DNA of 64,000 bases, taken from contig CAWHNE010000031.1 of the NCBI GenBank assembly GCA_963830485.1, positions 102,698 through 166,697 of the forward strand. The letters are read 5' to 3'. This stretch comes from CAIWHR01 sp963830485 (GTDB lineage Bacteria; Pseudomonadota; Gammaproteobacteria; Burkholderiales; Casimicrobiaceae). The position numbers and the translations under genes are program-made. The notes below the pieces were generated by a model. The model ran no database searches. It was not told the origin of the DNA and saw nothing but the letters and a program-made list of their open reading frames with translations. This document shows positions 16,716-26,220 of the stretch, in pieces (position 1 is the first letter of the stretch; every line of letters starts with the position of its first letter).

Positions 16716-17696
16716 ATGCTCGCTCCGCTGCGCATCCTCGACGTGACTGGCACCGTCTCGATAGCAGACGCTGCGTCGGTGCGGGCGGAAGTGGACGAGA
16801 TTCTCGCGGACACGTTTGGTGCTCACCGCTTCGACCGCGGCATGCTCCATGCCGGATTCGATCTGGTCGACCGCCTCTTCGCCGGCGCGCAACCAGGCTA
16901 TCTCGCGTGCGACATGCCCTTCCACGACCTGCGCCATTCGCTCGACACCGCGCTGGTGACGGCCCGTCTTGTCGCCGGGTGCCGGCGCGCGGGGTCCGGA
17001 GCGGCCGGCTCGCTCCCGTCCGAGATTGGCGTGCTCGGCGTCCTGTTGGCGCTCCTGCACGACGTCGGCTACCTCCGCAAGGAAGCGGAGGCGGCGCTCG
17101 TCGGCCCGCAGCTCATGTCGGAACACGAGGCGCGCAGCGCGGACTTCGCCGCCGCATGGCTGCGGGTGACCGCGTTCGCCCGTTACGCGCCGCTCGCCAC
17201 GCTCATTCACGCTACCCGGCTCGGCGCCGAATGCGATCGCGTCTTTGCGGGGCACGACGCCCCGGCCGTGGCGATCGGCCAGATGCTGGGAAGCGCGGAT
17301 CTGCTGAGCCAGATGGCCGATCGATCCTACATCGAGCGCTGCTACTACCATCTCCATCCGGAACTGGTGCTCGCCGGTCTGGATCGCAGGCGACTGCCGG
17401 ATGGACGCGAGGAGCTGCTTTATCGCGATGCCCTCGATCTCGTCGCGAAGACCGGGGGCTTCTGCGAGCGCCTCATCAGCGGGCGGTTGCACGGGGCCTT
17501 CGGCCCGGTCGCCCACGGCCTCGCCGAGCATTTCGGCGGCACCGACCCGTACGCCGAGGCGATCGCCGGCAATCGCGATCGCCTAGCGCGCATGTCAGTC
17601 GATGGCATCGCCAGGCTCCTCGGGGACGAACCGCCGACGACGACACGCGATCTCACGGCGGTCTACCACGCGCCGCGGCCGAATCCGGGACGCTGA
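16716..17696 (+). CDS. HD-domain metal-dependent phosphohydrolase-like protein
   Basis: A 326-residue protein from ATG 16716. HD-type residues are visible: FHDLRHSLDTALVTARL, the hallmark LLHDVGYLRKEA, then EHEARSADFAAAWL and LGSADLLSQMADRSYIERCY. The family hydrolyses phosphoester bonds of nucleotides or signalling molecules; the substrate here is unknown. It is divergent from the partner-switching operon with about 110 bp between starts, so the two could share a control region. Confidence 0.8.
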   Translation: MLAPLRILDVTGTVSIADAASVRAEVDEILADTFGAHRFDRGMLHAGFDLVDRLFAGAQPGYLACDMPFHDLRHSLDTALVTARLVAGCRRAGSGAAGSLPSEIGVLGVLLALLHDVGYLRKEAEAALVGPQLMSEHEARSADFAAAWLRVTAFARYAPLATLIHATRLGAECDRVFAGHDAPAVAIGQMLGSADLLSQMADRSYIERCYYHLHPELVLAGLDRRRLPDGREELLYRDALDLVAKTGGFCERLISGRLHGAFGPVAHGLAEHFGGTDPYAEAIAGNRDRLARMSVDGIARLLGDEPPTTTRDLTAVYHAPRPNPGR

Positions 17697-17732
17697 AGCT
17701 GCGCCGGAATGTCGCGTTGCCGACGCGTGGCG

Positions 17733-18410
17733 TCACGCGGCCACGAGTGCGCGGACGAGGAAGTCGCGAATCGCCTCGACCTCCTCCCACACGACGGAGT
17801 GCGGCATCGGATACGTGTGCCACTCGACCGCGTAGCCCGCGGCTTCGAGCGTGCGGCGTGTCGCCTCACCCCACTCCGGCCGAACGACCGGATCCATCGT
17901 GCCGTGCGCCATGAAGATCGGCAGGTCGCGGTTGGCGGGAGCGGCTTCCGCGGCGAGCCGGTCGGGCAGCGGCAGGTACGTCGACAGCGCGACGATGCCC
18001 GCGAGTCGCTCCGCGTGCCGCAGCGCCGTGTGCAGCGCGATCGCGCCGCCCTGCGAGAAGCCGGCGACGACGATCCGCCGCGCGGCGACGCCGCGCGTCT
18101 TCTCGCGCGCGATCAGCGCCTCGACGGCAGTCTGCGACTGCAGCACGCCCAGTACGTCCGCACGATTCGCAAGGTCGGCCGCATAAATGTCGTACCACGC
18201 GCGCATCGGGAAGCCGTTGTTGATCGTCACCGGCCGCACCGGCGCGTGCGGGAAGACGAAGCGCACCGACAGCGACTGCGGAAGGCGCATCTCCTCGACA
18301 ATGGGGACGAAGTCATTGCCGTCGGCGCCGAGGCCGTGCAGCCAGATGACGGCCGCATCGGGATGCGCGCCGGTCTCGAGCTCGATCGATGGAAGCAGCG
18401 GGGAGGACAT
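17733..18410 (-). CDS. Alpha/beta-hydrolase carboxylesterase
   Basis: A 225-residue enzyme of the phospholipase/carboxylesterase family. It has the oxyanion motif WLHGLGADGNDF, the nucleophile elbow GFSQGG, the catalytic aspartate in HGTMDPVV and the catalytic histidine in YPMPHSVVWEE. The ATG at 18410 gives the family's usual length; the frame is open further upstream but carries no homology. It hydrolyses short acyl esters. It converges on the HD gene. Confidence 0.92.
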   Translation of the reverse strand: MSSPLLPSIELETGAHPDAAVIWLHGLGADGNDFVPIVEEMRLPQSLSVRFVFPHAPVRPVTINNGFPMRAWYDIYAADLANRADVLGVLQSQTAVEALIAREKTRGVAARRIVVAGFSQGGAIALHTALRHAERLAGIVALSTYLPLPDRLAAEAAPANRDLPIFMAHGTMDPVVRPEWGEATRRTLEAAGYAVEWHTYPMPHSVVWEEVEAIRDFLVRALVAA

Positions 18411-18867
18411 GTCGAGTGCGGCGGTTGGCGTGCGGCGCGCGATCGGATCGCCGCGCATTCTACCCGTGCGCCGCGGCGATCCCGCCATTGTGATCGGCGC
18501 GCAAGACCCCAATACATGCCGACGCGAGGCACGGCAAATTGCCGGTGGGGTCGTACAGGCATAGGTGACACAATCGCCCGCCGGAGCGTCGCGGCGCCTA
18601 TCCGGCCCCGGACGGCCCAAAAACACGATGTCCGCAGAAGAACGCGCGCAAGCTCTTGTTCGCGCTGCGAAATCGAATCCCGCCCTTCTACATAGATTTC
18701 GCGAAGTTCGGCCCGAATCAGCCTAGGGCGTATTTGACCATGTAGAACTTGGAGACACTGCGCCAGCAGCCGAGCCCGATCGCTTGCGGCGGTCGCCGAG
18801 GCCGCGGCCCGGTAGGAGGACAAGAAGGTCGGCGGACTAAGGCGAGAGTTCCTCGAGAGGACCTCAA
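18411..18867. other. Intergenic region without a recognisable gene
   Basis: I see no convincing coding sequence, RNA gene or terminator here. Composition becomes less GC-rich towards the right, which matches the neighbouring genes up to about 22.6 kb. Confidence 0.4.
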
Positions 18868-19137
18868 GTGCTGCGTCGCACCGCTGCGCTTGCGTCCATT
18901 GCGTTCCCTGTCCATCCTGACCTCCACGGGCGCTCTGGCGACGGCCCTACGCCCGTGGCCTCCAACGGCAACGACCCCAATCCCTGCTCGCTGGCGCTGG
19001 CGTGTAGTTCCTTCGGTGCCGCCATTACGCAAACTGGCGCAGGCGGCGAGGTGATCGTGCTCGATTCAGCCGGCACCTCTGGAGTGGACAATGCGAGTTG
19101 TTCTCTCGCGGCGCCGTGCCGTACTATTCAGCGCGCG
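18868..19137 (+). pseudogene. Remnant of a secreted parallel beta-helix protein
   Basis: The segment VASNGNDPNPCSLALACSSF ... TGAGGEVIVLDSAG, read from about 18955, matches the N-terminus typical of secreted right-handed beta-helix proteins (usual form: vasnGnDaNPCsr.aPCkTF..Ai..t.aGGeI..LD). The upstream signal-peptide-like residues are split between two frames, and the repeats that should follow are missing; the frame runs into unrelated sequence ending near the start of the next gene. It is a decayed or truncated gene. Confidence 0.55.
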
Positions 19138-19168
19138 GGTCTGCTCCACTTAACCGGGGAAGAACCAC

Positions 19169-20242
19169 ATGAAGCAGAACGCTCTGCCGTTGGTCAAACC
19201 GGTCATTCGTGCGCTGGGCATCTCTCAAAACGTACGCCGGGGCCGGCGAGAGTTCGTGAAGGGCGTGACTGCCGTAGCCGGCGCCGCGAGCTTGTTCGGT
19301 TACGACTTGAGTCTCGCCGCCGAGCCGCCTCCGGAAACGACAACGATCCGTTTTGTCCATGATCCGACCATTTGCTTTGCGCCCCAATATCTGGCCGAAG
19401 AGCTGTTGCGCCTCGAGGGCTTTTCCAAGATCGAGTACGTGCGCTCAACCGGTGGTGACGTTGACGCAAACATCTTGCTCGCAGAAGACAAGGCCGATCT
19501 CTCCTTGGACGCCGCCACCGGCTTGGTCCCGGCGATCGACGGTGGACGACCCATTGTTGTGCTGGCTGGAATTCACGGCGGCTGCTACGAACTCTTCGGA
19601 AATGAACACGTCCGTACGATCCGGGATCTCAAGGGAAAACGCGCGTCCATCATCGCGCGCGGATATGGCGACCACGTCTACATCGCCAGCATGATGCTGT
19701 ACGTCGGTATGGACCCGCGCAAGGACATCGTGTGGGTCGTAGGAAATACGCAGGAAGAGACCATGCGTCAGTTCGTTGACGGAAAGGCGGATGCATTCCT
19801 GGCCTTTCCCCCTCAGCCGCAGCAGCTTCGTGCAAAGAAGATCGGGCACGTCCTCGTCGACACATCGCGGGACAAGCCGTGGTCCCAATATTTCTGCTGC
19901 ATGCTCGCCGGGCGTCGAGAGTTTGCGCACAAGCATCCGGTCGCCACCAAACGGGCCCTTCGCGCGATCCTCAAGGCCACCGATATCTGCGCCCGTGAAC
20001 CCGAGCGCGCGGCCCGATACATGGTGCAGAAGGACTACGAGCCCAGCTATGACATCGCGCTCGAGGTCGTCAAAGAAGTGTCCTACAACGCCTGGCGTAC
20101 CTTCAATCCGGACGATACGCTGCGTTTCCACGCGCTGCGCCTACACGAGGTGGGTATGATCAAATCAACTCCGCAGAAGCTGATCGCGCAGGGCACCGAT
20201 TGGCGGTTCCTCAACGAGCTGAAGCGCGAACTCAAGGCGTAG
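19169..20242 (+). CDS. Tat-exported NMT1/SsuA-like substrate-binding protein
   Basis: A 357-residue protein. A twin-arginine signal is visible (RRGRREFVKGVTAVAGAASLF). The mature part resembles NrtA/SsuA/ThiY binding proteins: TTIRFVHDPTICFAPQYLAEE, LAEDKADLSLDAATGLVPAI, LKGKRASIIARGYGDHVYIA and FVDGKADAFLAFPPQP. The family binds small organic or sulfonate-type ligands. No permease or ATPase gene is adjacent; instead a SCO1-like gene and a histidine kinase follow. That suggests ligand sensing rather than uptake, which is inference. The ATG at 19169 lies behind GGGGAAG. Confidence 0.87.
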   Translation: MKQNALPLVKPVIRALGISQNVRRGRREFVKGVTAVAGAASLFGYDLSLAAEPPPETTTIRFVHDPTICFAPQYLAEELLRLEGFSKIEYVRSTGGDVDANILLAEDKADLSLDAATGLVPAIDGGRPIVVLAGIHGGCYELFGNEHVRTIRDLKGKRASIIARGYGDHVYIASMMLYVGMDPRKDIVWVVGNTQEETMRQFVDGKADAFLAFPPQPQQLRAKKIGHVLVDTSRDKPWSQYFCCMLAGRREFAHKHPVATKRALRAILKATDICAREPERAARYMVQKDYEPSYDIALEVVKEVSYNAWRTFNPDDTLRFHALRLHEVGMIKSTPQKLIAQGTDWRFLNELKRELKA

Positions 20243-20251
20243 GGTCAGCAT

Positions 20252-20860
20252 GTGAGTAAGCGTAACGCGCAAACCGCCGACATGACACGCGCAACGATCC
20301 TGGTAGCACTGTTTGTGACGCACGCGTCGTTCGCATGGGGACACGAGACGAAGGCGGACGAACGTCTTCCCGTCGTTGGAACGGCACCGGAGTTCATGCT
20401 GACCAATCAGGAAGGCGAGCGCATACGTCTCGCGGACCTGCGGGGCAAGGTTCTTGCGGTAACGTTTATCTACACCAGCTGCGCAGATACATGTCCGATA
20501 CTCACGGCGAAGATGGCTTCGCTGCAACCCAAACTCGGTTCCGCCTTCGGTCCGCGCGTGCAGTTCATTTCGATCACAGTCGATCCGGAAGTGGACACGC
20601 CTAAGGCTCTGGGCAGGTACGCCGCTGCCCACGGAGCGAATCTTGGTGGCTGGAGCTTCCTCACTGGGTCTCCCGCCGAGATCCAGGAAGTCGTGCGGCG
20701 CTATGGCGCGTTCGCGAAGAAGTCGCAGCGAGGGGACGTCGATCACCTGTTTCTAACGTCGCTGGTGGATCGCCAGGGATCGATTCGCGTCCAGTATCTC
20801 GGCTATCACTTCGCCCCCGACGAAATGCTCCGCGATCTGCAGGCGCTGCTGCGCGAGTGA
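20252..20860 (+). CDS. SCO1/SenC-family copper-binding thioredoxin-fold protein
   Basis: A 202-residue protein with an N-terminal signal (TRATILVALFVTHASFAWG). The SCO1 CxxxC copper/redox motif is TSCADTCP and the matching histidine is in VDHLFLTSLVD. FISITVDPEVDTPKALGRY is also characteristic. SCO proteins deliver copper to cytochrome oxidase or act as thiol reductants. The GTG at 20252 is taken; ATG 20282 is possible and places the signal peptide nearer the start. It lies 9 bp after the binding protein and 4 bp before the kinase. Confidence 0.92.
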   Translation: MSKRNAQTADMTRATILVALFVTHASFAWGHETKADERLPVVGTAPEFMLTNQEGERIRLADLRGKVLAVTFIYTSCADTCPILTAKMASLQPKLGSAFGPRVQFISITVDPEVDTPKALGRYAAAHGANLGGWSFLTGSPAEIQEVVRRYGAFAKKSQRGDVDHLFLTSLVDRQGSIRVQYLGYHFAPDEMLRDLQALLRE

Positions 20861-20864
20861 ACGA

Positions 20865-22373
20865 GTGAAACAGCCGCTGCTGCGATGGCTGCCCGGCACC
20901 GTTGCGCGAATACCGGTTTCGATCTACGCCAAGCTGCTCGTGGCGTTCCTCGCCATTGCGGGACTGCTGATTGTCGTCGCCGTTGTGAGCCTCGGGCAGC
21001 TCTCGCGGGTCAACCAGCGCGCCGATGACCTCGCGAAGGTTCAGCGCAAGATCGCCGCCTACCGCCAGATCCAGCACGATGCAACTGAGCAGCTCTACAA
21101 CGTCGCGTCCGCGTTACTCGTTCCTAATCGCAACCTCGACACAACACTGCGCCAGCTTGACCAGTTTGGCTATGATCTCGACCGACTTCAGTTCGTTGCC
21201 CAGGACGAAGCCGAACTCATGGGCCGTGTGCGAAGCGACTACGATGCGTTCATCGCGGTCGTCGGCGATGTCGTCGCTCTGATACGCGCTGGCAAGACGA
21301 CAGAGGGGCAGGAAATGCAGATTGGGCGGGCGGGCCCGCTCGCCGATCGCCTGGAACGGTTGACCAACGAGCTGGTGAACAAGGCAGAGGCCGACATGGT
21401 CGCCGCCATCGATTCGGGAAAGGACGAATACCTGCATTCACGCAACTTCGTCGTAGGGTTCGTCCTCGGCAGCATCCTGTTGGCGCTGGCGCTGGGATAC
21501 GCCATTTCCTGGTCGATTGTCGGTCCGGTCAGGCAGATGGATGTCCGGCTCAACGAAATTGCCACCGGAGACTTCACAAAGCGGGTCGGCGTGCCGAACC
21601 GCGATGAGCTCGGAGGGCTGGCGACCAACCTCAACCGGATGAATGACGAACTTGGGCGTCTCTATCGTCAGCTGGAGACGGCCAATCAGCACAAATCCGA
21701 ATTCCTGGCCAACATGTCGCATGAGCTGAGGACGCCGCTCAACGCCATCATCGGCTTTTCCGAAGCGCTGCTCGAGCGGCTGTTCGGTGAGCTAAACACC
21801 AAGCAGGATGAGTACCTTAAGGACATCCTTACATCCGGCAGACATTTGCTTTCGCTGATCAACGACATCCTCGACCTGTCCAAAGTCGAGGCCGGCAGGA
21901 TGGAACTGGAACTGTCGACTTTCGACGTACCCTTGGCGCTTGGCAACGCGATGACGCTGGTGCGCGAGCGAGCTCAGCGACACGGTGTCGTGCTCGCGCT
22001 AGACGTGGTTCCGGACTTTGGCTCCCTGGTCGCCGACGAGCGCAAGTTCAAGCAGATTCTGCTCAACCTATTGTCCAACGCAGTCAAGTTCACGCCGGAT
22101 GGCGGTCGGGTTGATCTGAGCGCACGTCGCAAAGAGAATGACGTCGTAATTGCGGTGCACGACACGGGCATTGGCATCGCGCGCGAGGATCAGGCGGCAG
22201 TGTTCGAGGAATTCCAGCAGGTAGGTGGCGACAACGCTAGCAAGCATGAAGGCACTGGCCTGGGTCTCGCGCTGGCCAAAAAGTTCGTCGAGTTGCATGG
22301 CGGTCGGATCTGGCTCGAAAGCGAACTGAGCAAAGGCTCAACGTTTACCTTCACGATTCCCATGACGCGATGA
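20865..22373 (+). CDS. HAMP-domain sensor histidine kinase
   Basis: A 502-residue kinase from GTG 20865, four bases after the SCO1-like stop. A membrane helix (about residues 22-45) and a long helical periplasmic sensor of about 150 residues precede a second helix (about 198-218). HAMP (GPVRQMDVRLNEIATGDF), HisKA (FLANMSHELRTPLNAIIGF) and HATPase (LLNLLSNAVKFTPDGG, DTGIGI, GTGLGLAL) follow. No receiver domain or response regulator is adjacent. It forms an operon with the binding protein and SCO1-like protein, which may supply its signal. Confidence 0.93.
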   Translation: MKQPLLRWLPGTVARIPVSIYAKLLVAFLAIAGLLIVVAVVSLGQLSRVNQRADDLAKVQRKIAAYRQIQHDATEQLYNVASALLVPNRNLDTTLRQLDQFGYDLDRLQFVAQDEAELMGRVRSDYDAFIAVVGDVVALIRAGKTTEGQEMQIGRAGPLADRLERLTNELVNKAEADMVAAIDSGKDEYLHSRNFVVGFVLGSILLALALGYAISWSIVGPVRQMDVRLNEIATGDFTKRVGVPNRDELGGLATNLNRMNDELGRLYRQLETANQHKSEFLANMSHELRTPLNAIIGFSEALLERLFGELNTKQDEYLKDILTSGRHLLSLINDILDLSKVEAGRMELELSTFDVPLALGNAMTLVRERAQRHGVVLALDVVPDFGSLVADERKFKQILLNLLSNAVKFTPDGGRVDLSARRKENDVVIAVHDTGIGIAREDQAAVFEEFQQVGGDNASKHEGTGLGLALAKKFVELHGGRIWLESELSKGSTFTFTIPMTR

Positions 22374-22374
22374 A

Positions 22375-22429
22375 CTCGCGCCCTGTGGTCGCTTCAATTT
22401 CGCAAGCGCGATTGGGGATAGGGCGCGAG
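22375..22429 (+). terminator. Long hairpin after the histidine kinase
   Basis: CTCGCGCCCT (22375-22384) and AGGGCGCGAG (22420-22429) form a perfect 10-bp stem enclosing 35 nt that contain a further weak stem. There is no T-tract, so it may act with Rho or stabilise the transcript end. It starts one base after the stop codon. Confidence 0.5.
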
Positions 22430-22663
22430 GCACAAACGCCCAAGATGAATCGTGGATATGACAGGAACAACAGGAACAAGATCGCCGAGTGACCGGTCCT
22501 CCCGATAGCAGTCGGTCCTTAACGGTGGCCTTCATCTCGACGAACCCGCCCGTCGCAAACGCGCGTACAATGCGCGCCGATAGAAGGTCTACAGGGATTC
22601 GGCCACAAGCTGCTGATTTGTAGGCCTTCCCCCAAAGACACGATTTTTGCGGAGCGTTTTCCA

Positions 22664-25600
22664 ATGGCTGCTGCCGCCTCTGTCCTGCGCGACGTCTCGC
22701 TCGACGACAAATACGCGCTCGACTCCGGCCGCGTATTCCTCACCGGCGCGCAGGCGTTCGTCCGGCTGCTGATCCTCCAGCGACAGCGCGACGCGCTCGC
22801 CGGCCTCAATACGGCAGGCTTCGTCTCCGGCTACCGCGGCTCGCCGCTGGGCGCGCTCGACCAGTCGCTGTGGAAGGCGAAGCCGTTCCTCGACCGCGCG
22901 CACATCAAGTTCCAGCCGGGCCTGAACGAGGACCTCGCGGCCACCGCGATCTGGGGCTCGCAGCAGGTGAACCTCTATCCGGGCGCGAAATACGACGGCG
23001 TGTACTCGATGTGGTACGGCAAGGGACCAGGCGTCGATCGCTGCGGCGACGTGTTCAAGCACGCGAACCACGCGGGCACGTCGAAGCACGGCGGCGTGCT
23101 GGTGCTCGCCGGCGACGATCACGGCGCGAAGTCGTCGACGCTGCCGCACCAGTCCGACCACATGTTCTCGGCGGCGATGCTCCCGGTGCTCTACCCGTCG
23201 AGCGTGCAGGAGATCCTCGACCTCGGTCTCCACGGCTGGGCCATGTCGCGCTACTCGGGCCTCTGGGTCGGCTTCAAGTGCGTCGCCGACACCGTCGAGA
23301 GCTCGGCGTCGGTCTATATCGACCCCGAGCGCACGCCGATCATCGTGCCCGACCGATTTCCCGCTGCCGCCGGACGGCGTGTCGATCCGCTGGCCCGATC
23401 CGTTCCTCGCGACCGAGGCGCGGATGCAGAACTACAAGGTCTACGCCGCCCTCCACTACTGCCGCGTCAATCAGCTGAACCGGATCGTGATCGACTCGCC
23501 GAAGCCGCGGCTCGGCATCATCACGAGCGGCAAGAGCTACCTCGACGTGCGCCAGGCGCTCGACGACCTCGGCATCACCGAGCAGGACGCCGCCGAGATC
23601 GGCCTTCGCGTCTACAAGATCGCGATGACCTGGCCGCTCGAGCCCGAAGGCGTGCGCCAGTTCGCCGAAGGCCTCGAGGAGATCCTCGTCGTCGAGGAGA
23701 AGCGCCAGGTCGTCGAGTACCAGTTGAAGGAGCAGCTCTACAACTGGCGCGACGATGTGCGCCCGCGCGTCGTCGGCAAGTTCGACGAGAAGGGCGAGTG
23801 GGTGCGGCCGCACGGCGACTGGCTCCTGCCCTCGCTCTCCGAGCTCACGCCGGCGATGATCGCACGCGCGATCGCGCAGCGCATCGAGCGCCTCGGGCTG
23901 CAGCCGCGGCAGTCGGAAAAGCTGAAGGCGCGCGTCGACTGGATCAACGCGAAGGAGAAGTCGCTCGAGAAGCCGCGGATCACGCTCGAGCGGCAGCCAT
24001 GGTTCTGCTCGGGCTGCCCGCACAACACGTCGACCAACGTGCCCGAGGGGAGCCGCGCGACCGCCGGCATCGGCTGCCACGTGATGGCGATCTGGATGAA
24101 CCGCAGCACGAGCACGTACACGCACATGGGCGGCGAGGGCGTGCCGTGGATCGGCCAGGCGCCGTTCACGACCGAGAAGCACATCTTCGCGAACCTCGGC
24201 GACGGCACGTACTACCACAGCGGGATCCTGGCGATCCGCGCGGCGATCGCCGCCGGCGTCAACATCACCTACAAGATCCTCTACAACGACGCGGTCGCGA
24301 TGACGGGCGGCCAGCCGTTCGACGGACCGCTCTCCCCCGCCGCCATCGCGAAGCAGGTTGCCGCCGAAGGCGTTGCGAAGATCGTCGTGGTGAGCGACGA
24401 GCCGGACAAGTATCCGTCCGGCTATTTCGCCTCCGGCACCGAGATCCATCCGCGCGACCGAGCTCGATGCGGTCCAGCGCGCGCTGCGCGACACGCCCGG
24501 CTGCACGATCCTGCTCTACGACCAGACGTGCGCGGCCGAGAAACGCCGGCGCCGGAAGCGTGGCAAGTATCCGGATCCCGCGAAGCGCGTGTTCATCAAC
24601 GAGCTCGTCTGCGAGGGCTGCGGCGACTGCGGCGTCAAGTCGAATTGCGTCTCGGTGGCCCCGGTCGAGACCGAGTTCGGCCGCAAGCGGACGATCGACC
24701 AGAGCACGTGCAACAAGGATTATTCCTGCGTGAACGGTTTCTGCCCGAGCTTCGTCACGGTCGAGGGCGGGAGCCTCCGCAAGCCGCAGAAGGCGCAGGC
24801 CGGCGAATTCCCGGCGCTGCCCGATCCGGTGCTCCCCGCGACGCCCGAGCCCTATGGCGTGGTCGTCACCGGCATCGGCGGCACGGGCGTCATCACGATT
24901 GGCGCGCTGCTCGGCATGGCCGCACACCTCGAGAACAAGGGCGTGTCCGTGCTCGACATGACGGGGCTCGCGCAGAAGAACGGCGCCGTCGTCTCGCACG
25001 TGCGGATCGCGAACACGCCGGAGGAGTTGCACGCGACGCGCATCGCCGCCGGCGACGCGAGGCTGATCCTCGCTTGCGACATCCTGACGGGCGTCGGCTA
25101 CGAGCAACTCGCGAAGATGCAGAAAGGCGTGACGAAGGCGCTCGTCAATTCAGCGCTCGTGATGCCGGCGGGATTCACGCGTGACCCGGACCTCGTGTTC
25201 CCGCGCGGGTCGATGGAGCGAGAGATCGAGGATGCCGTCGGACCCGGCGACGCCGAGTTCCTCGACGCGACCAAGCTCGCGACCGGTCTCATGGGCGACT
25301 CGATCGCGACCAACCTGTTCATGGTCGGCTACGCCTATCAGCGCGGGTTGCTCCCAGTTTCCGAGGCGGCGATCCTGCGCGCGATCGAATTGAACGCTGC
25401 CGCGATTGAGTCGAACAAGCAAAGCTTCCGCTGGGGCCGGCTGGCTGCGGTCGATCCGGCGCGCGTGTCGGCGGCGGCGATTCCGGCGGCGATTCCCGAA
25501 TCGCAGCGGTTGTCGGCGACGCTCGACGAGACGATCGAGCGGCGCCGCGAATTCCTCGACCGCCTACCAGGACGCGGCATACGCGAAGCGCTACACGGAC

Positions 25601-26196
25601 TTCGTCGCGAAGGTCCGCGCCGCGGAGTCCGCGCGACTGCCGGGCGCGACGGCGCTGACCGAAGCCGTTGCGCGCTACTACTTCAAGCTGCTCGCGGTGA
25701 AGGACGAGTACGAAGTCGCGCGGCTGTACACGCGAGACCGACTTCAACGAGCGCGTCGCCGCGACGTTCGAGGGCGACTACAAGCTCAAGTTCCATCTCG
25801 CGCCGCCGGTGTTCAACAAGCCGGATGCCGTGACCGGCGAGGCAACGAAGAGCGTTTACGGTCCTTGGATGATGGGCGCATTCCGCGTGCTCGCGAAGAC
25901 TCAAGGGCCTGCGCGGCACGGCGCTCGACGTGTTTGGTCGCACGGCCGAGCGCAAGACCGAACGCGCGCTGCCGGGCGAGTACGTCGCGCTCGTCGACGA
26001 GCTGCTGGCCGCGCTCGCGACGCACAACCATGCGCTCGCGATCGAGCTCGCGCGGATTCCGGAGCACATCCGCGGCTATGGTCACGTCAAGGAGCGTCAC
26101 CTGAAGCAAGCCAAGTCGAAGGAGGCCGAGCTCCTGGCCGCCTTCCGCGCCGCGCGTCCGGAGACGCCGCGCGTCGCCGCGAAGGTCGCTGCATAG
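22664..26196 (+). pseudogene. Fused indolepyruvate ferredoxin oxidoreductase, frame interrupted five times
   Basis: The reconstructed chain is about 1,175 residues, the normal length for the fused alpha/gamma enzyme that oxidatively decarboxylates indolepyruvate and other aryl-pyruvates to acyl-CoA with thiamine diphosphate. Visible parts: the N-terminal pyruvate-binding region (GFVSGYRGSPLGALDQ), the TPP domain (CSGCPHNTSTNVPEG ... GGEGVPWIGQAPF), an iron-sulfur motif (CEGCGDCGVKSNC) and the gamma domain (GIGGTGVITIGALLGMAAHL). To stay in frame one extra base must be skipped near 23354, 24459, 25561, 25732 and 25899, always +1; three sites read GACCG where GACG is expected. Motifs are undamaged, so assembly errors are likely. 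A transcription start region lies in 22430-22663. Confidence 0.8.
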
Positions 26197-26220
26197 CGCC
26201 TTGCGGCCGGCATCGCACCC

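Noticed and set aside
22664..26196. Programmed +1 frameshifting in the indolepyruvate oxidoreductase
   Set aside because: Five shifts in one gene without slippery-stop signals are not plausible as regulated recoding; extra bases in the sequence are the simpler reading.
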